64,000 bases of DNA from Leptospirillum ferrooxidans C2-3 (GCF_000284315.1 NC_017094.1:403486-467485); one strand, 5' to 3'. Shown: positions 27,911 through 37,585, counted from the stretch's first letter. Made by a program: numbers and translations. The notes: generated by a model from the sequence alone, not told the origin.

Positions 27911-30900
27911 TTATCCGGATCGAAGATTTTTCAGAAGCTCCCGTAGGGTGTTAGTGTTTTTTTTCAATCCGATCTTGAGGTTCCCGAGTGTTTGGACATC
28001 GTTTCTGTCTCGGGCCATAAACGCTGTTCGCGCCTGATGATGAAGCTCCTCATGGATCCTTTTGAATTCCTCAAATAACGGCAAGTTTCTAAACTGGCTT
28101 TTCCCGGCGTTATCGATCCATTGACCCGGTAAGCAGGCATGGGAGTTGATCCATTCTTCCCTTGGGGCTTCCATTGAGTCCAGGGTGGTCAGGACTCCTT
28201 TTTGAAAGGCCGCCAATGAGTGGTCGATGACCAGCACAAGCGCTCCTTCCATGGGGGAGGAGTCTTTTCTTTGTGATAACTGAGTCCAGGAGTCGAACGG
28301 GCGCCACTTCGAAATCCATTCGGGAATCTCTTCATGAGCCATCGGGGGAGCGATGCCAAATCCCTGGGCCACCGGACAACCCAGGGCTATAAGGGTTTTT
28401 CCTTCCTCTTCTGTTTCAACTCCTTCTGCAATCACATTGATCAGCATCATGTGAGCCGCAGTGGAAAGGGTTGAAACAATGGCCAGATCCTTCGGACTTT
28501 CCATCATCTTCTGGACAAATCCGACATCGATCTTGACCTCCCTGACATCAAGCTGCTGGAGGGATGTCAGGGAAGCCTGTCCTGTCCCAAAGTCGTCGAG
28601 GCCGACGGAAACTCCAAGCTTTCGGCAGAGTCTGATTTGTTCTTCGGCGTGTGCCAGATCACGAAGTGCCTCTGTTTCTGTCACTTCTATCCCGATCTCT
28701 GGCCGAATGGAGCTGTCGGCAGATCCGATGACATCGGCCAGTGTTCCGATGAAGTCACCGGATAAAAAGTGCCTGGCTCCAATATTGATGCTGATGCGAA
28801 GGTTGATCCCCTGCTGTCTCCACTCATCCTGCTGCCTGATGGCCGTTTTGAGGACCCATCGGCCAAGCGGAATGATGAGGTCACTTTTTTCGATCACTTT
28901 GATAAAGGATTCCGGAAGAAGAAGACCTTTCTTTGGATGTTTCCATCGAAGGAGGGATTCAACGCCGAGGATGATCCCCTTTTCCATGTTGACTTGAGGC
29001 TGGTAGTAGAGACAAAGCTCTCTATTCTCGATGGCTCTTGAAAACTCGGACCTTATGCGATGCTCTTCGATCAGGGTTTCTTCCATGACTTGCTCGAAGA
29101 TTGCCCAGCCGTTTTTCCCCTGATGCTTGACGCTATAGAGTGCCAGATCCGCATGGGCGATCAAGGCGGTGACGCCATCGTGCTCAGGGGGTGTGACCGC
29201 CAGCCCCAAACTTCCTGAAATCCTGACCGGTTCAGAGGATTGATCCCCCAGTGTGAACGGTTTGAGAAGAGCTTCTATAATTTTTCCAAAAATCTCCTGA
29301 TCACTCTTTTCAGTTTTTAATCCGGTCAGGATGAGTCCGAACTCATCCCCTCCGAGGCGGACCAGCGTATCATCTTTGCGAAGAAGGGACTCAATCCTTT
29401 TTCCCACATGGATCAGAAGTTCATCTCCCATGGGGTGTCCCAGTCGATTGTTCACCTCGTTGAATCCGTCAAGATCCAGAATCCCGACCGCAAATGACTC
29501 TTTTGTTTCCTGGTATCGGATCAGGGTCTGTTCGATCCTGTCGAGGAAGACTCTCCGGTTGGGCAAATCTGTGAGAGGATCATGTGTTGCCATGTGTTCG
29601 ATACGGATTTCATTTTTTTTTCGTTGGGTGATGTTCTGAGCCGATATGACCAGCCCCTTCCGGCTTCCGTCAGGAGAGAAAAGAGGGATTTTGGTCACTT
29701 CCAGAATGATGACATTTCCTTTTTTGTCATCGAGGGTTTCGACCGTATTCGAGGCGCCAAGGTTTTTCCATGCCGCGTTATCCGAGATTTCGCAATCGTT
29801 AAAGACTGAGGCAAGATCGGGCTGGAGAATGGCAAGTTCCTTGTTCGTCCTGTCGTTCCACAGATGATTCCCTTCAAGTCCAAACATGCGAAGACCGGCT
29901 TGATTGACGGACTTCCATCGCCCTTCTCCATCTTTAAAAATGATGGCTTCGGGGATGTTTTCGATCAGGGTGGTCAGTCGCTGTTCCGCTTCAATCCTTT
30001 TCATCTCGGTGTCGATGGAGTCGAGGGCACCTGTCAGGATTTCTCCGGCCTCATGAGCAAGGGATACCAGATCTTCGTCAAAGTAGTCGGGAATCCCTAT
30101 GTTCACATTGAGTATGTATGTGATTTTTCCTTCCCGGCGGATAGGCACGGTGATGGCGGAGTGGACATCCATCCGGAGGACGGCGTCAAGGCTATGGGGT
30201 TCGCCGATTTCTTCCGCCATTTTGGGAAGATTATTGGCTACTCCGGTCAGTCCGTTTTGAAGCGTGACCTCAAGGATCGGATAACGAAACTGGGGCTGGG
30301 CTTTATCGGCCGACAGAAAAAGCATCGAGCAAATTTTTCCAATGAGTTCAGGATTATTGGCTTCGAAGAAACGAGGGCGGATCCCATTGGCTTCCCGGTC
30401 AACCGACCATACAATAACGGAGGTGATATTCGGCTGGCCCATGAAAATGGAACAGCTTCCCTTGAGCAGATTCTCTTCGTTGGTGTTGGATGCGGCAAGG
30501 GAGCTGAGTTTCTGAAGCGCGTTATAAAGAGCTGTCTTTCTCATCAGACGCTGTTCTGCTTGAATCTGTTTCTGTTCCGTTTCGATGGCGTCAAGAGTGA
30601 GAGAGATAATGTCGGCCACCTCTTTCAGAAGCTTTGATATATCGGAAGAAAAAAAGTCTTTTTCAGCGGAAACGACTGCAAAAACACCGATGCACCGATT
30701 GTTCCGGAAGACGGGAAAGATCCCGACAGAGCGGAATGCAAGACTGTCATAGGTTTCCCCACGGGGTAAGAGTCCGACCTTCTTATAGGCGTTGATGAGG
30801 TCGTTCTCAATCACGGGGGTTCCCGTGATATAAGCCCTTACGGTCACGGTCCTGATATCGGGAGAGTTCGGGTCAAGGGAAAAACGGGTTGGATGTCTCC

Positions 30901-32230
30901 CGGTCAGCCCGGACGGGTCGATGATTTTGTAGACCTCGAGGTCAAGATATTGATTGTTTTCATCCGGGAAATAGAAACCTGAAGCGATAAATCCGCTATG
31001 ATCAATCAATGTGTTGACTGTTTCCGAAAAAAGTTCCCTTTCACCTGGTTTTCTGAGCACGAGGGCATGTATGGCTGTAAGAGACTTGTAGAGGCGGGTG
31101 ACTGAGTCGAGCTTTTTTTCTGTCCTCAAGCGGACGATGGATCTCGCTGCAATGTCGGCAGTGTCGGCGATGCTTTCAAAGACCATTGGATCATCAAGTC
31201 CATTCCTTTTTTGACCGAGAATCAGGAAGACTCCCAGCAGGGGATCTTCCGGCGAGCGTCCGTTCAACGGGAAGCCTGCCACCACTTCAATATCCCTGAA
31301 TGGCTCAATCTGAAAATAGCCCGGAAGATCGGGATCGTTCGGGAGATTTTTGAAGAGAAGCGGTTTTTTCAGGTCCCAGATTCTTGTCGGTGTAGGGATT
31401 CTGGAGCTTCCTTGAGGGACCGAAAAGGGAGGAGGGGGAAGTGTTTGGATGGCTTCTGCAAGGGGCCCTTCGATGGAGTATCGGATAAAACAGTCTTCTC
31501 CGGGTAGGAGGACTTCAACGGCAAGGGCTTTGGTTCCCCGGCTCACAACGGATGAAAGGATCCGGTAGATCTCTTCTTCTGTCTTGGCCGACAGGAACTC
31601 TTTCAGGACAATGCGCTGGGTTTCCCTGGCCTGCTCGAGCCCGATTGCGATGAGTCTGTCCTTTTTTCTGTCTAAAAGTCCGGAGACTTCATCGGCGATC
31701 CTCAGGAAAAGTTCGGCTGTTGCCGGGGAGATCATCGACTCATCATTAAAGTAGGCGAGGAGGAGGATTGTCTCACCATCTCTTCTGGATGATGTCACGG
31801 CAAGATTTCCGGCGACATGGAACTCTTGTCCTCTTTTTTTCATTTCATCTGGAGTGCGAGGATCGGAAAGAAGCCATGCCTGGGGAAGGGATGTGCGGAT
31901 AGCTTCCCCGGCAGGGCCTTTCCCTCCCGGCTTTTGGGGATCGGAAGAGAGGATGACGCCGTTCATCCATTCCAGGAAAGGCCCAGCCGCGGAGAGAATT
32001 TCGACGTCCGTGGCTCCCGACGGAATTTGCCCGATACAAAAGAAGGATGGAAACAGGATATCTGAAAGTGACTTTGTGAGCTCTGACAGGATCTCTTGAG
32101 GTGAAATATGGTCTGAGGGCTGATGGAGGATTCTGGTGGCTTCAGAAAGGGCCCGGTAGAAAGAGGAGAAAATCCTTGCTTCTTCGACCGGTTCTTTCAT
32201 CTGGGGGATATCCCGGTCGATATCCTGCAC
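27911..32230 (-). CDS. 4xGAF-PAS-GGDEF-EAL-CZB cyclic di-GMP protein
   Basis: 1439-residue soluble signalling protein. Four consecutive GAF-like domains (~25-190, 205-375, 380-560, 565-745) are joined by short coiled coils (ETEQKQIQAEQ, DTEMKRIEAEQ). A PAS domain (~750-865), GGDEF (~870-1035, RLGGDEF with I-site RKDD) and EAL (~1050-1290; ESLLRWKHP, DDFGTGQASL, IAEGVETEEE) follow. The tail (~1320-1430) is a CZB-like zinc domain with 'HACLPGQW' and 'RIHEELHHQA'. Both catalytic modules look intact. The zinc tail suggests sensing of zinc or hypochlorite-type oxidants, as in DgcZ. GTG 32230 overlaps the small gene upstream by 34 bases. Confidence 0.92.
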   Translation of the reverse strand: MQDIDRDIPQMKEPVEEARIFSSFYRALSEATRILHQPSDHISPQEILSELTKSLSDILFPSFFCIGQIPSGATDVEILSAAGPFLEWMNGVILSSDPQKPGGKGPAGEAIRTSLPQAWLLSDPRTPDEMKKRGQEFHVAGNLAVTSSRRDGETILLLAYFNDESMISPATAELFLRIADEVSGLLDRKKDRLIAIGLEQARETQRIVLKEFLSAKTEEEIYRILSSVVSRGTKALAVEVLLPGEDCFIRYSIEGPLAEAIQTLPPPPFSVPQGSSRIPTPTRIWDLKKPLLFKNLPNDPDLPGYFQIEPFRDIEVVAGFPLNGRSPEDPLLGVFLILGQKRNGLDDPMVFESIADTADIAARSIVRLRTEKKLDSVTRLYKSLTAIHALVLRKPGERELFSETVNTLIDHSGFIASGFYFPDENNQYLDLEVYKIIDPSGLTGRHPTRFSLDPNSPDIRTVTVRAYITGTPVIENDLINAYKKVGLLPRGETYDSLAFRSVGIFPVFRNNRCIGVFAVVSAEKDFFSSDISKLLKEVADIISLTLDAIETEQKQIQAEQRLMRKTALYNALQKLSSLAASNTNEENLLKGSCSIFMGQPNITSVIVWSVDREANGIRPRFFEANNPELIGKICSMLFLSADKAQPQFRYPILEVTLQNGLTGVANNLPKMAEEIGEPHSLDAVLRMDVHSAITVPIRREGKITYILNVNIGIPDYFDEDLVSLAHEAGEILTGALDSIDTEMKRIEAEQRLTTLIENIPEAIIFKDGEGRWKSVNQAGLRMFGLEGNHLWNDRTNKELAILQPDLASVFNDCEISDNAAWKNLGASNTVETLDDKKGNVIILEVTKIPLFSPDGSRKGLVISAQNITQRKKNEIRIEHMATHDPLTDLPNRRVFLDRIEQTLIRYQETKESFAVGILDLDGFNEVNNRLGHPMGDELLIHVGKRIESLLRKDDTLVRLGGDEFGLILTGLKTEKSDQEIFGKIIEALLKPFTLGDQSSEPVRISGSLGLAVTPPEHDGVTALIAHADLALYSVKHQGKNGWAIFEQVMEETLIEEHRIRSEFSRAIENRELCLYYQPQVNMEKGIILGVESLLRWKHPKKGLLLPESFIKVIEKSDLIIPLGRWVLKTAIRQQDEWRQQGINLRISINIGARHFLSGDFIGTLADVIGSADSSIRPEIGIEVTETEALRDLAHAEEQIRLCRKLGVSVGLDDFGTGQASLTSLQQLDVREVKIDVGFVQKMMESPKDLAIVSTLSTAAHMMLINVIAEGVETEEEGKTLIALGCPVAQGFGIAPPMAHEEIPEWISKWRPFDSWTQLSQRKDSSPMEGALVLVIDHSLAAFQKGVLTTLDSMEAPREEWINSHACLPGQWIDNAGKSQFRNLPLFEEFKRIHEELHHQARTAFMARDRNDVQTLGNLKIGLKKNTNTLRELLKNLRSG

Positions 32231-32484
32231 AGACCGGTTATCTCCTCTTTTTGATCGTAAGGAGGAGGATTGACAGACCAGTCTATTCTGTTTTTTCCGG
32301 TGGAGTCGATGTCATTGATCTCTTCACCTTCGATCTTTGCATAGGTATAGCGAGCATCAAGATCTTTTGTGAAAAGGTAGTCTCCTGTCTGATCGAGAAT
32401 GAAATGGAGTGGAGCCTCTTCCCCTTGTTGATTTGTAAAAAGAGGAAGGGATCCTTCTTTCCATAAGTCCATTTCATGACTCAT
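32197..32484 (-). CDS. short protein with a truncated PAS-like segment
   Basis: 95 residues. The stretch 'ILDQTGDYLFTKDLDARYTY' resembles the first strands of a PAS domain but the rest of the fold is missing, replaced by a charged tail. ATG 32484 is preceded by GGAGG at nine bases. It overlaps the start of the GAF-GGDEF-EAL gene, so it is translated just before it. It could be a small regulator of its neighbour or a leftover of a once longer N-terminus. Confidence 0.55.
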   Translation of the reverse strand: MSHEMDLWKEGSLPLFTNQQGEEAPLHFILDQTGDYLFTKDLDARYTYAKIEGEEINDIDSTGKNRIDWSVNPPPYDQKEEITGLCRISTGISPR

Positions 32485-32672
32485 CAGCCTCAACCCTCCG
32501 GACGTCCTCTGACGGATCAAATCGAATCGTCCATCATAACCATTCTTTCAGACCGGAGGACCTTTTTTCAAGAGGATGATTTCCTTGTCGGGCTGTCTTG
32601 CCGGGGATATCGGGAAGCTCTTTTTGAGGAGATCGTTCTTTTTACAGAAGCATCATCTCCTCTTTTCATTTT

Positions 32673-33272
32673 TTAATCGGAACGATTGAAATAATCTTGT
32701 CTGGATTGATATTGGTAATCATCAGACAAGCGCTTATCGACTGCTGCATCGACCAGTTCTTTCCCAAATTCGGATAGAGTATCGTGACAAAACCAGAAGC
32801 AAGTGTCTATTTGACTCACTGCACCTGTCCAAACGGTTCTTCCCGTTTTTGTCGAGATCATCTTCCATGTGAATCCGACAACAGGCTCTGTGGAGAGACC
32901 TGATCTATACTCATACTCCGTTACATTTCCAAATAGGACGGCATCAATATGTTCTTTTGCCAGAGGTTGAAGAATGCTATTGGGTAAAGTGCCACTTTCT
33001 GTCATCTTTTGAATATCTTTCATTGTTCCGTTACTTGCGGAAGACAGATACATGACATGGTGAAGGGTTATGGAAGAAATAAAAAGGGCGGAGATTGTCT
33101 TGCCCGCTTCAGGAGTTGATGTCAGGTTCTTAAATGGGAGAATCAAAACAGACATGTGCTCGATTGGCTCCGAGTTTTGGTAGGGAGTTGTTTTGCATCC
33201 CCCCATAACAATGGTTCCAATCAAGAGGAGGCATGCTGTGATTCTTTTTCCGAGCAATATGTTTTGAAACAT
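32673..33272 (-). CDS. lipoprotein of the CsgG/LpoB-like type
   Basis: 199 residues with lipobox TIVMGGC. The mature domain contains 'MSVLILPFKNLTSTPEAGKT', 'LAKEHIDAVLFGNVTEYEYR' and 'WKMISTKTGRTVWTGAV', a pattern shared by CsgG-, LpoB- and DUF799/GNA1162-like periplasmic lipoproteins. Three Cys occur late (CFWFC plus the lipid Cys). The stop lies 188 bases before the PAS fragment. AAAGGAT lies upstream of ATG 33272. It is 15 bases after the TPR/barrel gene, so the two form an operon. Confidence 0.75.
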   Translation of the reverse strand: MFQNILLGKRITACLLLIGTIVMGGCKTTPYQNSEPIEHMSVLILPFKNLTSTPEAGKTISALFISSITLHHVMYLSSASNGTMKDIQKMTESGTLPNSILQPLAKEHIDAVLFGNVTEYEYRSGLSTEPVVGFTWKMISTKTGRTVWTGAVSQIDTCFWFCHDTLSEFGKELVDAAVDKRLSDDYQYQSRQDYFNRSD

Positions 33273-33287
33273 TATTTCAATCCTTTC

Positions 33288-34739
33288 TCAAAACAGGAAG
33301 TTTATCCCCAGCATCAGTTCTTCTGAAGGTCCGGAGTAGAGAGTGGATTCATCGAAGTAAACGGCATTCCCATAAAAGGACCAGTGCATTGAAATGGGAT
33401 ACCGGATTCCTGCTGTGGCTTCGAACGATGTAACATGGCTATAGAAATCGTTGTACCCGCCCAACTGTCCATTGAAAACCAGCCCATTTGCATACTGCTT
33501 TTCCCCATTGAGGGCCAGGAGCAAGTATTGCTGGCGCATGATTTCGGGAACAAGCGCCGCCACAGCGGGTGAGCTTGCCATCACGGTCCAGTCATCGTAT
33601 CCAACGATAATGTCTGTAGCAGGGTCCTCTGTAAGCTGGAAGTCCATATACAAAAAAGAGTTATGAAGGTTCCCGTAGGGCAGTGTGCCGTTGTTGAGGG
33701 TGTAATTGTAATACCAGTAGTTGCCTCCCAGAGAGAGCCGTTGGCTTATTTTAAGATTGGCATAAAGACTAATACCGCTTTCACTGCCATTCATCTGGAT
33801 CGCTTGTCCGAAGTCTCCCCAGATCATGTTATCAACGCCTTGTATGTCTAGTGTAAGGTCCCCCGGGTTGTAGAATAGATGACCGTATAATCCGGTTCTT
33901 CCAATAGATGTATCGCCAGCATCCACCTGGATATCTGCATGGTTATTGATGGGAGCATCAATGCCTGCATATGTCCAGCTATTGACACCGTTCCCCTGGC
34001 TGGAAAATCCCAGATACTCAGTTCTTCCTGCAATGAAACGAAGCCCCATTGCCATGGGTGACTCCAATTTCGTATCGCCAAGAAAAAGAGCCCCTCCAGA
34101 GTAATTCACGCCCAGTGCTGAAAAGTCTAAACTCCAGCTTGGCAGGCTTGAAACAAGAAAGTCATCGGGGGTGAATGGTGTCTGAACCAATCCTAATGAG
34201 AACAGGTGTTGATCCATTGGGGGTATGGTTGATTGGTAGCCGTCCGGAAAATATGTTCTAAGAAGGTCCTTCTGAATAGTTTTATTATTTGGCTGAGATT
34301 TCTGAAAATGTTTTAAGATGTCTCTGGCTTGTTGAGTGTGGCCTTGTTCGATCAGGATTTCTGCTTTTAAAATGGACAAGTCGACATTTTCAGGGTCGAT
34401 TTTTAATCCTTTCTGTAAAGTCAAAAGGCCCTTTCGCAGAAAATGGACTTTTTTTTCGATATAAGCAAGAAGATAGATGTCATTCAAGTCCTCGGGATAT
34501 TGACTTTGTAGCTGACGGGCAAGCTTGTAGGCTTTTGGATATCTCTTTGCCTGGATCAGTTTTTCAATTTCTTTCTGTTTTTTTTGATTTTGAATGGAGG
34601 ATTCCGTTGTTTGAGGATCGCTGGTTGGGGCTTTTCCTTTTTCTTGGGCAAATATGGGTTGCGATAGGGAAAGGGACAATAGCAGGGAGAAAAGAAGTGC
34701 CTTTTTCTTTCCCTTGAATTTTATTGGAGTTGTTTTCAT
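33288..34739 (-). CDS. TPR and outer-membrane beta-barrel protein
   Basis: 483 residues. The signal peptide ends IFAQ. Residues ~35-165 have TPR-like helices ('IEKLIQAKRYPKAYKLARQL', 'GLKIDPENVDLSILKAEIL'). From ~170 alternating-residue strands rich in aromatics and Gly run to a C-terminal Phe (LMLGINFLF), the barrel-end signature for outer-membrane insertion. The layout recalls PgaA/YaiO-like exporters, but no polysaccharide genes are nearby. GTG 34748 is a possible earlier start. Confidence 0.72.
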   Translation of the reverse strand: MKTTPIKFKGKKKALLFSLLLSLSLSQPIFAQEKGKAPTSDPQTTESSIQNQKKQKEIEKLIQAKRYPKAYKLARQLQSQYPEDLNDIYLLAYIEKKVHFLRKGLLTLQKGLKIDPENVDLSILKAEILIEQGHTQQARDILKHFQKSQPNNKTIQKDLLRTYFPDGYQSTIPPMDQHLFSLGLVQTPFTPDDFLVSSLPSWSLDFSALGVNYSGGALFLGDTKLESPMAMGLRFIAGRTEYLGFSSQGNGVNSWTYAGIDAPINNHADIQVDAGDTSIGRTGLYGHLFYNPGDLTLDIQGVDNMIWGDFGQAIQMNGSESGISLYANLKISQRLSLGGNYWYYNYTLNNGTLPYGNLHNSFLYMDFQLTEDPATDIIVGYDDWTVMASSPAVAALVPEIMRQQYLLLALNGEKQYANGLVFNGQLGGYNDFYSHVTSFEATAGIRYPISMHWSFYGNAVYFDESTLYSGPSEELMLGINFLF

Positions 34740-34922
34740 TTCGATCACTTGTACCCACCCAAGGCAAACATGTTTTATCCAAGAATCATTGGAAGAAAGA
34801 TTGAAACCGGGATTTTTGCTTCTGTTATGAAAAAAATGTTGTGCAAGCTTTTTGAGTGAATCGTTTTATGGATTCCATTCAGGACAATTCACAGGATCTT
34901 GTTGTGATTTTTTATAACGATA

Positions 34923-34952
34923 AAAAGGGGGAGCAGCTAAACTCCCCCTTTT
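34923..34952 (-). terminator. intrinsic terminator of the repeat-protein gene
   Basis: AAAAGGGGGAG and CTCCCCCTTTT arms around an 8-base loop, with T-rich flank on the minus strand, 19 bases past the stop codon at 34971. The remaining gap 34740-34922 shows no gene. Confidence 0.88.
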
Positions 34953-34970
34953 CTGATTTATGGAAAAGCG

Positions 34971-36851
34971 TTACTTTTTGACTACAGGATGCACCACCGG
35001 ATGAACCGTTGGATGCGTTCCAGCGTTAAGCGGAGAGGCAGTTCCTGTGCCATGAAGAGCAGAAGCCGTTGAAATGTGATGGCCTTCATCTTTTCTAAGA
35101 TCCATTCGGGCGACTTTCAAGGAACTGACCGCAGCATGGAGCTTGGTCTTCAAGGCCTTGATGGCTGTCTTTAATGATGAAGTTTTGCTGGAACCATCTT
35201 CAGAGCTTTCCATGGATTCATAGAATTTATTTCGGTCAGCTCGAAGCATTTGATGGTCCTTTGAAATTTCGGCGACAAGAAGGTGGATCGACTTCTTATC
35301 GTTCTGAATATCTGTTGCAACTGCAGTGCTAGAAGATCCGCTGGAAGCGGTGTTCACCGAGCTTGAAGAAGACGCTGTCGTGGAACTTGACGGATCACTT
35401 AAAGCAGTTGTAACCGGAGATGAAGAGGTGGTGACTGTTGAACCAGATCGGTTTGCCACCCTTACGGAAGAGGCCGTAGAGCTGGAAGCTGTGGTCACCG
35501 GTGTGGATGAAGTCGAGCTAGCAGAAGGAGAGCTGCTCGCTGTTTTGGTGGAAGAGGTGGACGGCGAGCTGGAAGCCGTGGTCACCGGTGTGGATGAAGT
35601 CGAGCTAGCAGAAGGAGAGCTGCTCGCTGTTTTGGTGGAAGAGGTGGACGGCGAGCTGGAAGCCGTGGTCACCGGTGTGGATGAAGTCGAGCTAGCAGAA
35701 GGAGAGCTGCTCGCTGTTTTGGTGGAAGAGGTGGACGGCGAGCTGGAAGCCGTGGTCACCGGTGTGGATGAAGTCGAGCTAGCAGAAGGAGAGCTGCTCG
35801 CTGTTTTGGTGGAAGAGGTGGACGGCGAGCTGGAAGCCGTGGTCACCGGTGTGGATGAAGTCGAGCTAGCAGAAGGAGAGCTGCTCGCTGTTTTGGTGGA
35901 AGAGGTGGACGGCGAGCTGGAAGCCGTGGTCACCGGTGTGGATGAAGTCGAGCTAGCAGAAGGAGAGCTGCTCGCTGTTTTGGTGGAAGAGGTGGACGGC
36001 GAGCTGGAAGCCGTGGTCACCGGTGCGGATGAAGTCGAGCTAGCAGAAGGAGAGCTGCTCGCTGTTTTGGTGGAAGAGGTGGACGGCGAGCTGGAAGCCG
36101 TGGTCACCGGTGCGGATGAAGTCGAGCTAGCAGAAGGAGAGCTGCTCGCTGTTTTGGTGGAAGAGGTGGACGGCGAGCTGGAAGCCGTGGTCACCGGTGT
36201 GGATATTTTCTTAAGAGTTGCTAGATCGGATTTGTAATCTTTTTCATTTTTCATAATATCCTTGATCTGAGCGGATCTTTCCGAGATATCTTTCTTGATT
36301 TCAGTCTTCATTTTGTTAATTGACTGTCGTTCTTTTTTTAACTCATTATGAAGTTGGCTGATTTTTTTTCGATCAGCAAGAATATCTGCTTTCTGATCGT
36401 CTCTATCATCCTTCTTCATGTTTGATCGAAGATCAGCCTGAAGTCTTCTGAGCATATCTCGGGTTTTATCCTCCTTGTTCATCATTTTTTGTAATGCAAG
36501 TTTGTTTCTGAGAATGTCGACTTGCAAATAGGTAGAGATTTTCTTATCAAGAGCAATATCCTTCATGTCTTTTGTCATATCTGTTTTTACTGATGAGACA
36601 GAAGGGCTGCTTGATGCTGCTCCTGATGATGAAGAAGAGGTGTTGCTAACAGTGCTGCTTGTAGCTCCCCCATTGGAACCTGCAGATGTTGATGAAGTTG
36701 AGCCAACAGTAGGGATGGCAATGCTTGTACCTGAAGAAGATCCGGTTGTTGCGGCAAAGGCATTTCCGGAGACAAGAATTCCCACTATGGCTGTTGCCAC
36801 TCCTGCATTGCCGATGGCTATTGAAATGGATTTTTTTGATTCCTTTTTCAT
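34971..36851 (-). CDS. secreted Ser/Thr-rich tandem-repeat protein
   Basis: 626 residues. A signal peptide (SIAIGNAGVATAIVGILV, ending NAFA) is followed by a Ser/Gly/Thr linker, a Lys/Asp-rich coiled coil (~90-225), eight nearly identical 29-residue Ser/Thr/Ala/Pro repeats (unit with PVTTASSSPSTSSTK), a second helical part and a His/Pro tail (HPVVHPVVKK). No enzyme domain is seen. The design resembles surface or matrix proteins with a stalk suited to glycosylation. ATG 36851 has AAGGAG upstream. The start at 36983 is rejected for lack of a ribosome site and because it would precede the signal peptide by 44 residues. Confidence 0.82.
   Translation of the reverse strand: MKKESKKSISIAIGNAGVATAIVGILVSGNAFAATTGSSSGTSIAIPTVGSTSSTSAGSNGGATSSTVSNTSSSSSGAASSSPSVSSVKTDMTKDMKDIALDKKISTYLQVDILRNKLALQKMMNKEDKTRDMLRRLQADLRSNMKKDDRDDQKADILADRKKISQLHNELKKERQSINKMKTEIKKDISERSAQIKDIMKNEKDYKSDLATLKKISTPVTTASSSPSTSSTKTASSSPSASSTSSAPVTTASSSPSTSSTKTASSSPSASSTSSAPVTTASSSPSTSSTKTASSSPSASSTSSTPVTTASSSPSTSSTKTASSSPSASSTSSTPVTTASSSPSTSSTKTASSSPSASSTSSTPVTTASSSPSTSSTKTASSSPSASSTSSTPVTTASSSPSTSSTKTASSSPSASSTSSTPVTTASSSPSTSSTKTASSSPSASSTSSTPVTTASSSTASSVRVANRSGSTVTTSSSPVTTALSDPSSSTTASSSSSVNTASSGSSSTAVATDIQNDKKSIHLLVAEISKDHQMLRADRNKFYESMESSEDGSSKTSSLKTAIKALKTKLHAAVSSLKVARMDLRKDEGHHISTASALHGTGTASPLNAGTHPTVHPVVHPVVKK
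35479..36204. repeat. 87-bp tandem repeat array (8 full units plus part)
   Basis: Units begin at 35479, 35566, 35653, 35740, 35827, 35914, 36001 and 36088, with a partial ninth at 36175. They differ at very few positions: unit 1 has GAAGCT for GAAGCC, and units 7-8 have GTGCGG for GTGTGG (Thr to Ala in the protein). The 87-base period keeps frame. Such homogeneity implies recent expansion by slippage or unequal crossing over, so copy number probably varies between strains. Confidence 0.97.
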
Positions 36852-37421
36852 GTTTTCACTCCTTGGGTTAAGGTTATGAAAGATTTTGGGATTGGAAGAT
36901 GTGATATCCGGATTGGATATGCCTCCCAACTCCCGTAGCCGCTGTTTCCAGCGTGATTTCAGGTTATAGAAAGAATGCATCAAGGTCTGTGTGATGGATC
37001 AAGTTCAAAATTGATATGTCTCACGGCATATTTTGATTAGGCTCACGTTATTTGATGGCTTCTGTGCTCATTTTTTTTGAATCCGTAATGGAAAAATACT
37101 GATTAAATATGGTGTTCTAGTGGCTGTAGTTGAACGATTCCATCATGGGTTTTTTTAATGATTGGATCTTTCCGAAGTATTGGCTTGGTGTTCGGAAAAG
37201 AAGATAAGTGAAGCCCAATAAAGAGGGATGAAGATATTACGATGAGTGTTTGCTAAAGAATTTGGCGAGGATGGCTTGGGGGGGAGAGAGCACGCTCTGA
37301 AAATTTGAGGTGCATGATTTTTATGACGTTTTGGCTATGGGGGTTCTTTTTCTGGATGATTTGAAGGCGGCCTGTATGGGGGGATAAGTTTCATGCAAAT
37401 TTCATCGGTCAGAGATCTTGT
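36852..37421. other. long intergenic region upstream of the repeat-protein gene
   Basis: 570 bases without a credible gene. Near 36934-36950 the minus strand has a perfect CGCTG-GAAA-CAGCG tetraloop hairpin in what would be the leader of the repeat-protein mRNA. AT-rich sequence and T-runs at 37068-37160 may hold promoters. No known riboswitch consensus was recognised. Confidence 0.5.
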
Positions 37422-37496
37422 TGGAGGCGGCGCCCAGGTTCGAACTGGGGTATAAAGGTTTTGCAGACCCTTGCCTTACCACTTGGCTACGCCGCC
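37422..37496 (-). tRNA. tRNA-Cys (GCA)
   Basis: Minus-strand cloverleaf: 7-bp acceptor GGCGGCG/CGCCGCC, anticodon loop CTGCAAA (anticodon GCA), T-arm with GTTCGAAC, discriminator U73 (a Cys identity base) and a genomically encoded CCA at 37422-37424. Confidence 0.97.
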
Positions 37497-37585
37497 CTTA
37501 AACTGGGGAAGCCAATACTATCAGAACCATTGAGGATTCGGCAATCATTTTTCGATGGAGCCAGATTTTCGCGGAATAAGCCTTG

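Noticed and set aside
32476-32676. 66-codon plus-strand frame with protein-like codon use
   Set aside because: No ribosome site; overlaps the start of the minus-strand PAS fragment and the end of the lipoprotein gene. Conservation would be needed to revive it.
35479-36204. CRISPR-like array
   Set aside because: Units are contiguous without unique spacers, keep codon frame and encode a Ser/Thr repeat.
35326-36237. 303-codon acidic open frame on the plus strand across the repeat array
   Set aside because: It is the antisense shadow of the in-frame 87-bp repeats. The minus frame has a signal peptide and ribosome site; this one has neither.
36852-37421. c-di-GMP (GEMM) riboswitch before the secreted repeat protein
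   Set aside because: A tetraloop hairpin is present, but the conserved GEMM core sequences are not.
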